Of a DNA stretch of 64,000 bases, positions 20,142 to 63,409 are shown in pieces (position 1 is the stretch's first letter; each line of letters starts with the position of its first letter). Location: contig NC_029536.1 of assembly GCF_001577835.2 (NCBI RefSeq), positions 3,038,001-3,102,000 of the forward strand. The letters run 5' to 3'. The translations under genes and the position numbers were made by a program. Below the pieces are notes generated by a model. It was not told where the DNA came from. It worked only from the letters and a program-made list of their open reading frames with translations, and did no database searches. This DNA comes from Coturnix japonica. Taxonomy: Eukaryota > Chordata > Aves > Galliformes > Phasianidae.

Positions 20142-20200
20142 AAAAGAAAGGAAAGGAAAAGGAAAAAGAAGGAAAAGAAAAAAAGAAGGAAAAGAAAGGA
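20142..20200. repeat. Purine-rich low-complexity tract
   Basis: About 60 bp of nearly uninterrupted A and G (AAAGG, GGAAA and GAAAA units) on the plus strand, upstream of UBE4B. Simple-sequence DNA of this type can form triplex structure, but nothing here shows a function. Confidence 0.75.
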
Positions 20201-20488
20201 CTTTCTTTGCTAAGAAAGTGAACCAGAACCCCCTGACAGCTCCAGAACCCAAGGACAGGAACAGAACTCACCAGGAAGCCATTGGAATGGTGTTATTCTA
20301 ATGTGTTTCTGCTCCATTATCTCACCACAGCTCGGATGGTGAAACCCTTCCAGCAACCTTTCGTTGTTTATCAGGCAGTGCCAGTGCTGAGGATGGGACT
20401 TTAAGATGTGTTGTCTGCACAGAGCAGTGTGTGGGTGGGTGAAAGGCTGTGTGCCCCTTTGGGACCTTACAGCCACAACAGACGGTGG

Positions 20489-20523
20489 GAATTCAAAAGA
20501 ATCTCAGCTATTCTTTTGAATTC
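20489..20523. repeat. Perfect 14-bp inverted repeat with 7-nt loop
   Basis: The left arm GAATTCAAAAGAAT (20489-20502) and the right arm ATTCTTTTGAATTC (20510-20523) are exact reverse complements, separated by CTCAGCT. The arms are A/T-rich and the outer bases do not pair. It lies about 0.9 kb upstream of the UBE4B start codon. It could form a hairpin or cruciform, but it has no GC-rich stem plus U-tract context and is not near a transcript end. Confidence 0.9.
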
Positions 20524-21303
20524 ACATTCTATAGGACACGATTAAATACATGAGGAAGAAGAGTCACACAGGTGATAGATACATGGAGGTGTGAGGAGCA
20601 AGATCACAGACACCATGAGGGCTGCTGAGCTTTACTCAGAAGTGTCCACCTAAACATTAACTTAGAAGTTAACTTATTAAGTCTTATTAGAAGACATTTG
20701 TGAGTAGTTCCCTCATGATCCCCCACCTGTATTTCACAGCAGCGGGCACCCGTGAGAAAAGGAAAAGAATATTTTACACAAGAGCATCACTTCGAGGCAT
20801 AACAAAAGCACACGATGCAGAAAAAGCTTGTGTTGTCCCACAGAAAGAAATCAAAATACCTCAGGTTCAAAGGACCCGGGCAGGAGTACGGCGGCAGACT
20901 CCATCCTCCCAGCTGCGGGCGGGCGGATGGACGGCCATCCCCTCACGGCCATCATCCCCTCAGCTCCTTCCCGCCCTTCATGCCGCCCCGCTCCCAAGGC
21001 GCCGCCATCCCCGCCCATCCCTCCGCCTCTCTCCCTTCCCCATTGGCCGCCGCCCCGCTCGGCCCGTCATGCCCGGCTCCCTCCGAGGCCTCATGTGACC
21101 CACCCCCAAGATGGCCGCCGCTGCCGCCCTCTTGTTTTGATGAATAATCTCTGCGCGGGGCAACGGGCGGGAGCTGAGGCCGAGGGACGCGGGAGGTTCC
21201 TCACAGGGAGCGGAGGGAGCCGAAGAGCGGGTGGGCTGCGGGCTTTGGGCCGGGGGCGGCGGAGCGGTCGGCTGCTGTTGGGCGAGGCGAGGCCGCCCCG
21301 GCG

Positions 21304-21315
21304 ATGCCCTTGTGA
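21304..21315 (+). other. UBE4B: Minimal upstream ORF in UBE4B 5' UTR
   Basis: ATG CCC TTG TGA, a three-codon upstream frame, lies about 100 nt before the UBE4B start codon in sequence that should be 5' UTR. If transcription starts near 21110-21140, a second upstream ATG (about 21139) opens a frame that overlaps the main start. Both could damp translation. Confidence 0.4.
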
Positions 21316-21414
21316 GGCGCGGAGGCGGCCGGAGAGCGCTCCGAGGAGCTGCCCGTCGGCGGGGCGGAGGAAGGCACCCGCCCTCCGTTCGCGTTCACCA
21401 TTAAGAGGAAGGCG

Positions 21415-54105
<32,691 letters not shown>

Positions 54106-55370
54106 GAGTTCCCTTGCAGTGCACGCCAATACCAGTGAGAAGAGCAGGGCGTGGGCTGCTGGCTGACAGTGGGGCAGTTACACTTGGAAAGCTGCTGATG
54201 GGATTAGCACGCCCACTGGCATAACTTGCTGTAGCGGCCAGAAGCATGTGGACGAGAAGAAAAGCAGCTTAAATCTTGTACATATATTTAAGTGATAACG
54301 ATGGTCAATAACACGGAGGACAAATTAGGAAGTTGCTTATGTTACAAAACTGTCCTTCAGTATGTCACGTTTTGGAGTTTTTACAGCTGAATTATTTTAG
54401 CAATGATGAATGGATCAGGGCAGCATCCCTTCAACCTTATTTTTTACAGCCGGATATCCGTTAATTTGATTGTGGTTAGAATCTTGGACATTTTGCTGCT
54501 AAAATAACTTTTTCCTCTTTCCCTCCCTTCTTCCAACGACCTGCACTGCTGTCTTTTTTTTTATTATTAAATGCAGAAAAAAAATCCCTGTGATGAAACA
54601 AAATCATTCCCCTGCCCTCAAAAGAATATACTCTGTGCGATAACTGTGCCTGCAACAAAGTGTTAATCTTGGGATCGTATTTTTATATTATGCATATTCG
54701 CATATTTGTTTTTCTTTTTTTAATTGGTGTTAGAAGACGTGAGGATCATTTGCAAAAGGCAAAGATTTGACGTGTGAATTTTAAGTTGTTATCTGAGATG
54801 TCCCGCTATGCTGATCAAGATGCTCTGGTATTTTTGAAAGGCCTCGATACTGAGATACAACAGCTGCCAAGAAAAAGATGCTTGAGAATACGAGGATTTC
54901 GGTGACTTTTTAAAGAAAAAAAATCCATTCTTTTAACGCTGCAGATATAATATATGCTACGTGACAGTTCTGAGCCGTTAGAGCTTGTCTGCAGAGAGCA
55001 GATCCTTTTATTCTGAGGCTGCATCTTGGGGGCAGGGGTCATTTTTTTATGTTGCTTACCAGTTTGTATCCATGGCTTGGCCTTACCAAAGCAAAAAGGG
55101 TGCAGGAAATGTAGAATTACATTTTTCTTTCTTTCTTTCTTTCATTTTTTTTTTAAGAAAAGAGATGAAAAACATTCACAAACATTTTTGTATTACTGCC
55201 CCCTGCTTACGATACTTGAATTTCCTTTTTAAAAAGGATTTGAAACCACAGTGTTTTAAAATTAAGTCTGTAAAGAAAAGGTTGTTTTTCTTTTATTTGT
55301 TTTTCGCTGTGTCCTCTGTTCAGTTCCTGACTCTTGAACTACAATAAATGATGATACACACTCACACAAA
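54106..55370 (+). other. UBE4B: UBE4B 3' UTR with poly(A) signal
   Basis: About 1.26 kb follows the TAA stop. ACAATAAATG puts AATAAA at 55343-55348, followed by a GT-rich element (AAAGTGTTTCC), so cleavage is expected near 55365. A TTTC microsatellite with a T run lies at 55122-55154. Confidence 0.7.
55122..55154. repeat. (TTTC)n and poly-T tract
   Basis: About five TTTC units run into a T-rich stretch inside the UBE4B 3' UTR. A simple repeat. Confidence 0.8.
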
Positions 55371-56819
55371 GTGTTTCCTTTCTCCATCATTCCTTTGAGT
55401 TGGTGAGAGCAGCAGAAGTACAGATGTGTGGGTGGCTTTACTCATACTGACTGTGAGAGAGAACCTGCAGGTAACAAACAACTCAATGTGGAATAATGAA
55501 CACAGGTGTTAGCAGTACTTCAAGTGAATGATTCTTCCTAACAGACTGAATCTTGGCCATATGACAGGTGATGACAAGGCCTCAGGGGAGGTTTTGGTTG
55601 GGTTGTGTATATCCCATGCTGTGGATATGGAATTTTAAGTTTATTATTATTATTTTTCCCAAGGATGTGGGGAGCATTCCAAAGTTTCCACCAACGTGGC
55701 CTGTTGGAGCAGAGAAATGTGTTTTATGATCAGTTTAGTTCCCTGATACACATAGAATTACATCCCTTCCACCAATTCACATCTATCTATTCTTCCCCTC
55801 CAGAAGTCACAGGACAAAGCCAGCTATGCTTTCATTTTCCAGCTGTTATCCAGCACCCAGATCCATCAAGGTTTATAATGTGTTAGGATGGTATATAGCA
55901 AGCTATACCTTTTTTTCTAGGCATATATTTTTTTCTTTTTTAATGATTTTTCTTTTGCCTGAAAAGAGACTCATTAATGTTCAGTAAGAGATTAGCTCTG
56001 CAGCTAAATGTAAAGTTTTTTAACCTACTAAACCGAAGAGTCTGAAATATTCCATTGTTCCAGATAAAAGACTTGATTGAAGGAATTCAGGATGTTTCCC
56101 ATAACCTTCTACAATGGGAAGAAATAGAAGTGTTTACATATGGCATAGGGTGTGTTATTCAAGGCAGTGTCCTTCAGAATCTGAATTGATAGTGATTCTG
56201 CTATAGTAACAGATCCATGACCTGAGGAGTATAAATAGCTCAGTGCCTCATTTGGCCTCTTCGGAGTTGCTAACTTTGAGATACATTTATAGTATTTATA
56301 TCACCGATACAAAATGTATCCGTGTAGATGTTACTGAAGAGGTTACTGTTAACATTAGCTCCGACTTTACTGGGAGAACTCACATTTAAAAGGTATCAAT
56401 TCCCTCCTTTAGTTATTACAACAAGGTAAGGAGACTTAATATCGAGGTTACCGCCAATGCCAGGGATGGGGTGATTGGTTTTTACATCTACTTTGAGCTT
56501 ATCACACCAAGAGCTTATAAAAACCCTTCAAAACGTGCTTTTATGGGGGAATACAGTGACAAATTGGCACCACTTTGCCCTCAGGACCCGCTGTGCTGAG
56601 TTCTGACAGGGCTACATACAATGCAGAGCAATTGGTTCTTGTATCACAACCTTACACTGAGGTAATGGCAACGCTTATATCTGAGTCAGCTGGCAGCGGG
56701 AACAGACCGGGGCTCCTAATAGCAGGATGTGACAATATCACTTCATTTCACCGCTAAGCTAAAGGAAAAAAGAGCGATGTGCAGAAAAAAATCACAGAGA
56801 AAACGTTATAATGGTGGAA
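55371..56819. other. Intergenic, UBE4B to KIF1B
   Basis: A short spacer of about 1.4 kb between the UBE4B poly(A) site and the GC-rich KIF1B promoter. I see no gene, RNA or transposon in it. Confidence 0.55.
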
Positions 56820-56893
56820 ATAGGGAAACCCCGCCCCCATTGTGTTGGCGGGCTGCCCTGAGGCCTCGCCTCAAGGCGGGACCTGCCTCAGCG

Positions 56894-57001
56894 GCGGGAG
56901 CGCGCACAGAGGGCGGGGGGACAAGCACAGCGGGAGCGCGCACAGCGGGAGGGGGGACGAGCACAGCGGGAGCGCGCACAGCGGGCGGGGAGACCTCCCG
57001 A
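56894..57001. repeat. 36-bp GC-rich minisatellite, three copies
   Basis: Units beginning GCGGGAGCGCGCACAG start at 56894, 56930 and 56966, an exact 36-bp period, with a few substitutions between copies. Each unit also contains a partly repeated half (AGCGGGAGCGCGCAC versus AGCGGGAGGGGGGACGAGCA). It lies about 240 bp upstream of the inferred KIF1B exon 1. Confidence 0.9.
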
Positions 57002-57361
57002 GTCTCGCGGACTCTGAGGGCCGGAGCCTTGCATTAAGGACGGGTATCCTGAGATGCGATTGGCTAGCGGTTGTGTCGGGATGATGATTGACAGCTAGAG
57101 GGGCGGGCGGGCGCTCCTTCTGCTGGTGGCGATTGGTCAACAGGAGAGCAGCGGGGGCAGCGGAGAGCGACTATTGGCTGGGGGGACGTTGCACCCTCCT
57201 CTTCGGGGGCGGGGCCGTGTGCAGAGAGCGGTGATTCTGTCAGTGTGGGAGCGGCGCGGTGGGGCTCACATCGCTGTGCCGCTCCTCCCCGCCGCGGCCT
57301 TTTTCTTTCCCTTTTTCTTCTTTCCTTCTGTCTCCTCGCTCTCTCCTGGCGGCGCAGTGTG

Positions 57362-57406
57362 ATGGAGGAGGCCGCTTTCTTTCCCTTCCCCCGCCCCAGC
57401 CGCTGA
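57362..57406 (+). other. KIF1B: Upstream ORF of 14 codons in KIF1B exon 1
   Basis: ATG GAG GAG followed by a Pro/Phe-rich frame (MEEAAFFPFPRPSR) ends at TGA 57404-57406, wholly inside the inferred 5' UTR exon. The start has G at +4 and G at -3. If exon 1 is as drawn, ribosomes meet this frame before the KIF1B start in exon 2. Confidence 0.45.
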
Positions 57407-57503
57407 CATCGCTGTCAGCCCCGCACCGCCCGCGGCCCTCGGACCCCGCGGCCTTCCCCAGGTGAGGGGCGCTCGGTGCCGGGGCAGCGCGGCCCGACGG
57501 CTG

Positions 57504-57569
57504 CGGGGATGGGGGGGGACGGCGGGCGGGGAAGGGCTCCGTGCCGGTACCGTAATGCGGGGGGGGGGG
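57504..57569. other. G-tract cluster with quadruplex potential
   Basis: At least five G-runs of three or more lie within 57504-57536, with an 11-G run at 57559-57569, all on the non-template strand just inside KIF1B intron 1. This fits the G3+N1-7 rule for G-quadruplexes, close to the transcription start where such sequences are common. Confidence 0.6.
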
Positions 57570-57854
57570 AGGCCGCTTGTTTACGTGCTGCCCAGCGGGG
57601 GGAGTGGGGGCCGCCGCGGGTGGGCTGCGGCTGGAGCCTGGAGATGAGGGGCTGGAGATGACTAGCGAGGCCCCGCCTCGGTCCGGCCTCGCCTGTGTGC
57701 GGTGCGGCCGTTCCGTCCCCGGCGGTGCGGCCTTTTCTCCACGCCCGTATCGCGGCCGCGGGTGTCGCCGCGGTTCTTCGTCCTTTGGGGCGAGCGTCAC
57801 TACTCGGGGTGCGGGCGCGGCCCTCGAGTCGGCCGCGGGGGGTGAGGAGCCGGA

Positions 57855-57948
57855 GGGATGGATGATGCTGGGATGGATGGATGATGATGGGTGGGTGGGT
57901 GGATGGATGGACGAATGGATGGATGGATGGACGGATGGATGGATGGCG
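57855..57948. repeat. (GGAT)n microsatellite, imperfect
   Basis: About 90 bp of GGAT units with GGGT and GGAC variants. Interruptions (GATGATGC, ACGAA) suggest moderate age. It lies in the CpG-rich start of KIF1B intron 1 and accounts for the repetitive His/Pro/Ser frames on the opposite strand. Confidence 0.9.
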
Positions 57949-60078
57949 CTTCCAAGGCGGCCGCCTTGTGTCTGAGCAGCGCCAGGTAGTGGGCTCTGCC
58001 CCTGGCTGCAGCGCGGCTCGAGGCAGCCATGTTGGGATGGGGAGCTGCCGGGCCTGGCACCTCGGGCCGAGTTGAGGGATTAAGCGGATAGGATTCACTG
58101 CGTGCTGATGGCGGCTACAAGCGCCGAAATCCATCTGTGCTGTTTGTTGGTTTATTTGTTTAAGAATATTCTGTTCATTTCCGTCTCCTCAACTGGTTTT
58201 TGTTATTGTACAGCCCGGTGCATTGGTAAATACCCACATGTTTCTACCATCTGACTCAGGGCGCTGCCAGATTCTTCACCTCTTTTATCTGGCATTGCTG
58301 CTCTATAGCGAAGTCCCCGGGCAGTGATTTGTGCTGTGTGAGTTCAGCTGATATGTCAGGCCATCGGCACTACCCGATCCTCAGAGGGGGACCTAAATTT
58401 GGATCCCCAACTCCCCCCCCCCGTTGACAACCGTTCCCCTGCTGCTCTGAACAGCTGTTTGCTCACTTTCCACATATTAATCTGTGCCTTTCCTTTCTTT
58501 AGAGCTGGTGCGTGGTTAAGTTACACACATAGGAAGCAATTTTTTTGTTTAAAAGTTGGCTCATTCTCTGGTAGGCGTCTCATTGTTTCATGCCTGGATG
58601 GGACACAGTGGTTGACTGCTGAATAAAAGCAATACTGCTTCTCTTATGTGTTTGAACCTTGTTTTCATAAGCACTTTGGATTGGTTGCAAACATACTGGA
58701 AGATGTAATGAAAATTTTGACCCTTTAAGCCCATTTTGCTTGTAACAATCTCAGAAAAGAACAATACGTTCTGAATTGATTTATCAGAACTTCAGAATGA
58801 GTCCAAGGCTCCAGGTTCCAAAGAACAGCTTGTTTATTTATGCATTTGGGTGGAGGCCCAAGTGTAGTTGCAGGTGCTTTGAGATCATAAGCGTTGATTG
58901 ACCAACATGGTTTTGTTTGGCAGCACGAATAGCAGAAAACAGACAAGGGATCCAGGTGATTTGTTTAATGATATGTTTTAATAATAAAACCTCGGTGCGT
59001 GACTTGTAGGACTTGGGTGGTGGATATCATTTAGTAATAGTCTGGTGTCAAATTAATATGTAGGCTTTGCTTTTGTGCTGACAGAGCTCACCAAATGCGT
59101 GGGTGCTGCCGGTGGGGTATTGCATCAAGCTCTCATACGGCTCCTTTCTTGATCCTCACTTGGATTCATACAGAGCAAATGCTGAAAGCTACACAACTGG
59201 TAGATCCTTTTCAAGATGCAGAATGATTCATTCCGCCATGAACGGCGGCCTTGGAAGCCTGGAAGGAATGTAAGCAAGACAGCTTCATTTTCTGAAGGTT
59301 GTTCTTCTAAATCTGTCCCACGGGCTGTGTTACATCTTCACTTGCTGCTGAAGTTGTACCTCCTCTTCCTGCTCTTAGGCAGCATTCTGTAGGACTTGCT
59401 GCTACTTCTGGGGAGTGGGAACCTTGAAAAACCAGTTGCAGTTTCTTTTTGCTCCTGCGATGCTGCACAACGTGGTCTTGTTTTGCCTTGTTGTGTAATT
59501 CTGTCTGGTGAAGGCCCTTATAAAATACTACGAACAGTTAGTAAACTTGAAAAGAAATAAGATTTATGAGTAGCCTGGGAAAGTACATGGTCTTGAGGCT
59601 AGTTGTCTTATTAGTTGAAACTAAACTAAACCTTACATAGTGGGATATTCTTGTGAGCATCAGAAATCTATGGGCATCTGCAAGTGGGCATTTTGCTTCA
59701 GCTGCGAGAACTGTGAGTGAGACAGACGTGAACGTGGTGTCATTTTAGAGGAGCACAAAAGAGAGGGTTGGTATCTTCAGAACTTGTCATTGGTTTTAGC
59801 TGCTCTGTACTTCACAGCTGTCATTTAGCCGCTGTGTGTGGAGCCGCTGGTGATGTCCTTCTCATGTTCTCTTGTAGTGAAGATGGTGTTTACTCGTGGA
59901 ATTAGTTCCCCATATTTTCGCTGTGTGGTTTGTTGGGAGCACTGATTTTTGTGGGTTGAAGTGGCACCACAGTCATGGTGCTTAAGGCACTATGGGAGGA
60001 CGTTCTGCTTCCACAATCAGCGTGTTGTTCTCCAGCTGCTGTTTGGCAGGAGTGGGGATAGAGCCTGCAGAAAGCACT

Positions 60079-60128
60079 GCTGGTGGTGAGGCTGTTCCTG
60101 CTGGTGGTGAGGCTGTTCCTGCTGGTGA
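60079..60128. repeat. 21-bp tandem duplication
   Basis: The unit GCTGGTGGTGAGGCTGTTCCT starts at 60079 and again at 60100, with a partial third copy from 60121. It lies in KIF1B intron 1. Confidence 0.85.
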
Positions 60129-63100
60129 CCTGTGCTCCTCTGGCACTGCATTCTCATGCCTCTCACTCAGCCTGTGCTAAAGAATCCTGTTCTGATGCCG
60201 TCCCTGACTGTGAAGAGTTAAAAAAAGAAACACAGTAAAAGGAAGAAGCTTTTGACTCAGTATTGTACGTATCTAGCCTAATGTATATATGTTTTAAGCT
60301 CCTTTTCTGTTGTTTGTTGGGTATTTTTGAAGATGTGGCAGAAGAGGAGAGGTCCAAGATGGCTATTGTGCGAGACAAAGGATTTGCAGAGAAAACCTCC
60401 AGGTCAGTCAGCTGCTTATCATGCAGCAGGATGCATCGTTCCTGGAGCTGCAGTTTCCCTCTGCTGCCAGGCGCTTTGGAAAGCAGTTCTGGCAGTTAAT
60501 GCTGTTGGAGGTAACCAGCATTACATGGCCTTGTATTACCAGGAGCTTTGTTTTCCATAACGTGTTCTGCTGTGTGTAAGAATAAAGTGCCCAACTACAT
60601 CTATTAATTTTGCTTACTCCAACAGGAGATGATACATTTTTTTACTTGTCCCTTGATTGTCATTTGAAAATAGCAGTTTGTGTGAGATGAGAGCTTCGCT
60701 CACTCCTCATTTCTTTGCAGGGCCTCCCCATAGCACTGTGCTGCTCCCTTGGCTGGTTGTTGTGGGTTAGAGCTGGATGGTGCCCTGTGAGATGGGTTAT
60801 AGGATAGCATTTAAATAGCAGATACAGTTATGCCTTCCACTAAGATATAAGAGCACATTGTATTGTTTACACATCTCTTCGTTATTGCCCTTACTTCCAT
60901 TTATTGGTTCTCCTCGTGGTTTTCATGTTAATATTAGTAGGTGGGGCAATGGAAGATGAGAACCATCCACCCAGCCCACGTTGGGTGGTGTTTCCATAAT
61001 CAAAGCCCTGAGAAATCAGTCACCAGTTTTGTTGTCCCATGGTGTACCACACCCTATGGAAACTGTGCAGCCTCTTTTACTTCTGTAGCCTGGTAAGAAA
61101 ACCCCTGAGCTTGAAGTTGGTCCAGACTCTGCATTTAACAGGACTCTTGAATCGTGTTTTGGAAGCAGAGTGTTAAGTTGGCCATGTGTGGCAACGTTCC
61201 TGTGCTCTAGCAGCAGTTCTCAGGGTCAGTTGAGTAATGGCACCAGGCTGTATCCAGATTAGTCTGTCGCTTAGCTCTCCTGAGGGCACAGGTACTTACA
61301 TGGGGTCGAATTAGGAAGAGAGAGCATCATTTCCACTCGGGAGATAATCAGGAGAAGGTGATAATAAAGGTGTAAACTTGACGTGCACACACTTTATAAT
61401 AATTAACCTCTGTGAAACACCCACAGAATCTCCTTTAAACTTCGCAAATCGTGCAATTCATCCCAATTACTTCTTTGCTGTAGTCTGTGTTTTAAGTCTG
61501 TAGTGCAACTTCTTCATCTGCTGCTAATGCAGTACTGTAACAACTGGCTGTGTCTGCCTTGGAAGTTCTCATTGTACCACTTTGCTGTATCACTGTGGTA
61601 TCATTGAAAGTCTCTTGGTTTGCTCCTGCGGGTATTCCAGACCTTGTAATCTGCTCAGAGACCACTGGGACCTGCTGGAATAACCAATGCTTATTTCTGC
61701 TGCTTCTGCTTGGTGGAGTAATTTAATTTCCATCTTCACCATGTGATGACATTAATGAAGTAATGGAGTTTTATTAAAATCTTGTCCTGTGTGAAGATGT
61801 CATCGCTTGAATTGAGCACTTGCCTACAAGCTGGAGAACTACAGAGCTGAAAAGCTTCTGCTTTTGATCTGCTACTATGCTTTGTGATCTTGTAGCATTG
61901 TGATTACATGAAATGGATGCTTCTTTGGATGCATGGAGTAAGCAAGCCATGAAACAAGCTTTCAGGTTTTCAGGGCCTTGAATACTGACTAGTGCAGAGT
62001 AGAGTTCTGTCTGTGTTAACTCGGATTCAAGGTAGGGATGGTCTGAATATGACCAGGTTCACTGATCCCTCGATCCTTTCTTCAGCAGTGGCTGTGGCAG
62101 ATCTTTAGGATATATGGGTAAACCAACTATATCATCATGCCTTCTCAATGTAGCCTTCCAGGCTGCGGCATGGAGACTTTCCTAGCCACAATGGTGGCTT
62201 TGTTTTTTACTAGACCTTGATGACTTCTTTTTGAAACCTATCTTCTTGGTTCTTGAGCCTTAAACTTCAATACAGCACCATGTGGTGTTATGTCAGACTT
62301 CTTAATGGTAGACCACACGGGAAACTTTCTTCTAATGGGAAGGGTTGTTTGGGTGCAATTGAACCAAGTGTTATTATCTCTACATTGCAGTGCTGTATCA
62401 GATGGATGTGCCTTGAGGTTGGGGTTGTGGGTGTGATGAATAGTTTGCTGCCTGCTGAAGTGCTTCATCACTGAGATATGGCCAGTAGCATTTGAACAAG
62501 TGCTTTGATAGTAAATGAAGATGAACTCAATGGTGAACATTCATGGAAGACAGAGATAGTAATATTTACCTGAAGGCAATAATTTCTGATTCCTCTTCAT
62601 CCCTATGGAGTAGCGCTTTAATCAGTGAATACACAAGTAGTTAATGAGTTCCTTTTTTTGTTTTCCTTTGGGAGAAGGAGTTTCCCAGGTTTGCAGAGGG
62701 TTCTTTAAGGTTGATAGTTGCACCCTTTTGTCTGGATTGGGGTGTATTAAGAGTCAGCGTGGGATGTCTCATCACACTTGTATCAGTTTTATTCATAATG
62801 CCAATGCTTTGTGGCAGCAAGAGTTGACAGCTAGGGAATGTAGCTATGTAGTAGATGGCAGCTCATTCTGAAATCTAAGCAGCTGTATCTTTACTGCTAA
62901 AATTATCTTTGTTAGGTTAAGCCTAACACATGTTGCAACCAGATCTTTTTGGTATTAGCGCCCCTTCTTTCTGGGAAGAAAACCAAGCAATGAAAACAAA
63001 TCTGCTTATGTGCTTCAAAAGAGCTGCCATGGATGACAGAAACTTTTGAACAGGGACACAGCATGCAGGTGCTGTTAAATGTATTTCCAGTTATGGCTTT

Positions 63101-63303
63101 GAAGTAGCAGCTTGTTGCATGGGAAGGGTGTTTGCAGGGAGGAGTTGTACAATTTTGTACAGCCCTTTTTTTTTTGTCAGCACAGTGAATGCAGTTGTAA
63201 GTAACCAAATTGCTTTTTTCTTTTTAGAAAACGCCAGCAAGGAAAACTTGAAGGATTCTGACCTCTTTCACGTAATATCTCGACTGTACAACAAGCAGCC
63301 AGA

Positions 63304-63409
63304 ATGTCGGGGGCTTCTGTGAAGGTGGCTGTCCGGGTCCGGCCCTTCAACTCTCGAGAAACAAGCAAAGAATCCAAATGTATCATCCAGATGCAAGGCA
63401 ATTCAACCA
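63304..63409 (+). CDS. KIF1B: KIF1B first coding exon (kinesin-3 motor N-terminus, partial gene)
   Basis: Exon 2 runs 63228-63409, after a CTTTTTTCTTTTTAG acceptor and before an ACCA/GTAAGT donor; coding begins at ATG 63304. The 35 complete codons start [20 protein letters not shown] and continue to QMQGNST. As far as I can recall this is identical to human KIF1[12 protein letters not shown] is the first beta strand of the kinesin motor fold. The ATP-binding P-loop and switch motifs lie in later exons beyond the window. KIF1B is a plus-end-directed kinesin-3 that carries synaptic vesicle precursors or mitochondria depending on isoform. The 76 nt of exon 2 before the ATG contain no other ATG. 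Confidence 0.95.

Larger units (their letters stand above)
19109..20869. other. Intergenic, RBP7 to UBE4B
   Basis: No exon is recognised. The stretch holds a purine-only tract (AAAGG/GGAAAA units, 20142-20200) and the perfect inverted repeat at 20489-20523. GC content rises sharply from about 20870 into the UBE4B promoter. Confidence 0.5.
56820..57461 (+). promoter_or_regulatory. KIF1B: KIF1B CpG-island promoter and non-coding exon 1
   Basis: A GC- and CpG-rich block begins sharply near 56820. Three inverted CCAAT boxes (ATTGG) lie at 57059-57063, 57132-57136 and 57173-57177, a usual arrangement for NF-Y-driven TATA-less promoters, and a 36-bp minisatellite precedes them. The first exon probably starts near 57235 and ends at 57461, where CCTTCCCCAG is followed by GTGAGG. 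Exon 2 begins at 63228. The start site is inferred. Confidence 0.65.
57462..63227 (+). other. KIF1B: KIF1B intron 1
   Basis: A 5.8-kb intron from the non-coding exon to the start-codon exon. The first 600 bp are CpG-rich and hold G-runs and a GGAT microsatellite. The rest is ordinary AT-rich intron with a 21-bp repeat at 60079-60128. I see no further exon and no transposon. Confidence 0.6.

Noticed and set aside
57240-58134. Two long minus-strand open frames over the KIF1B promoter (186 and 239 codons)
   Set aside because: They are explained by GC richness and by the GGAT microsatellite, which reads as His/Pro/Ser repeats. No splice or family evidence supports them.
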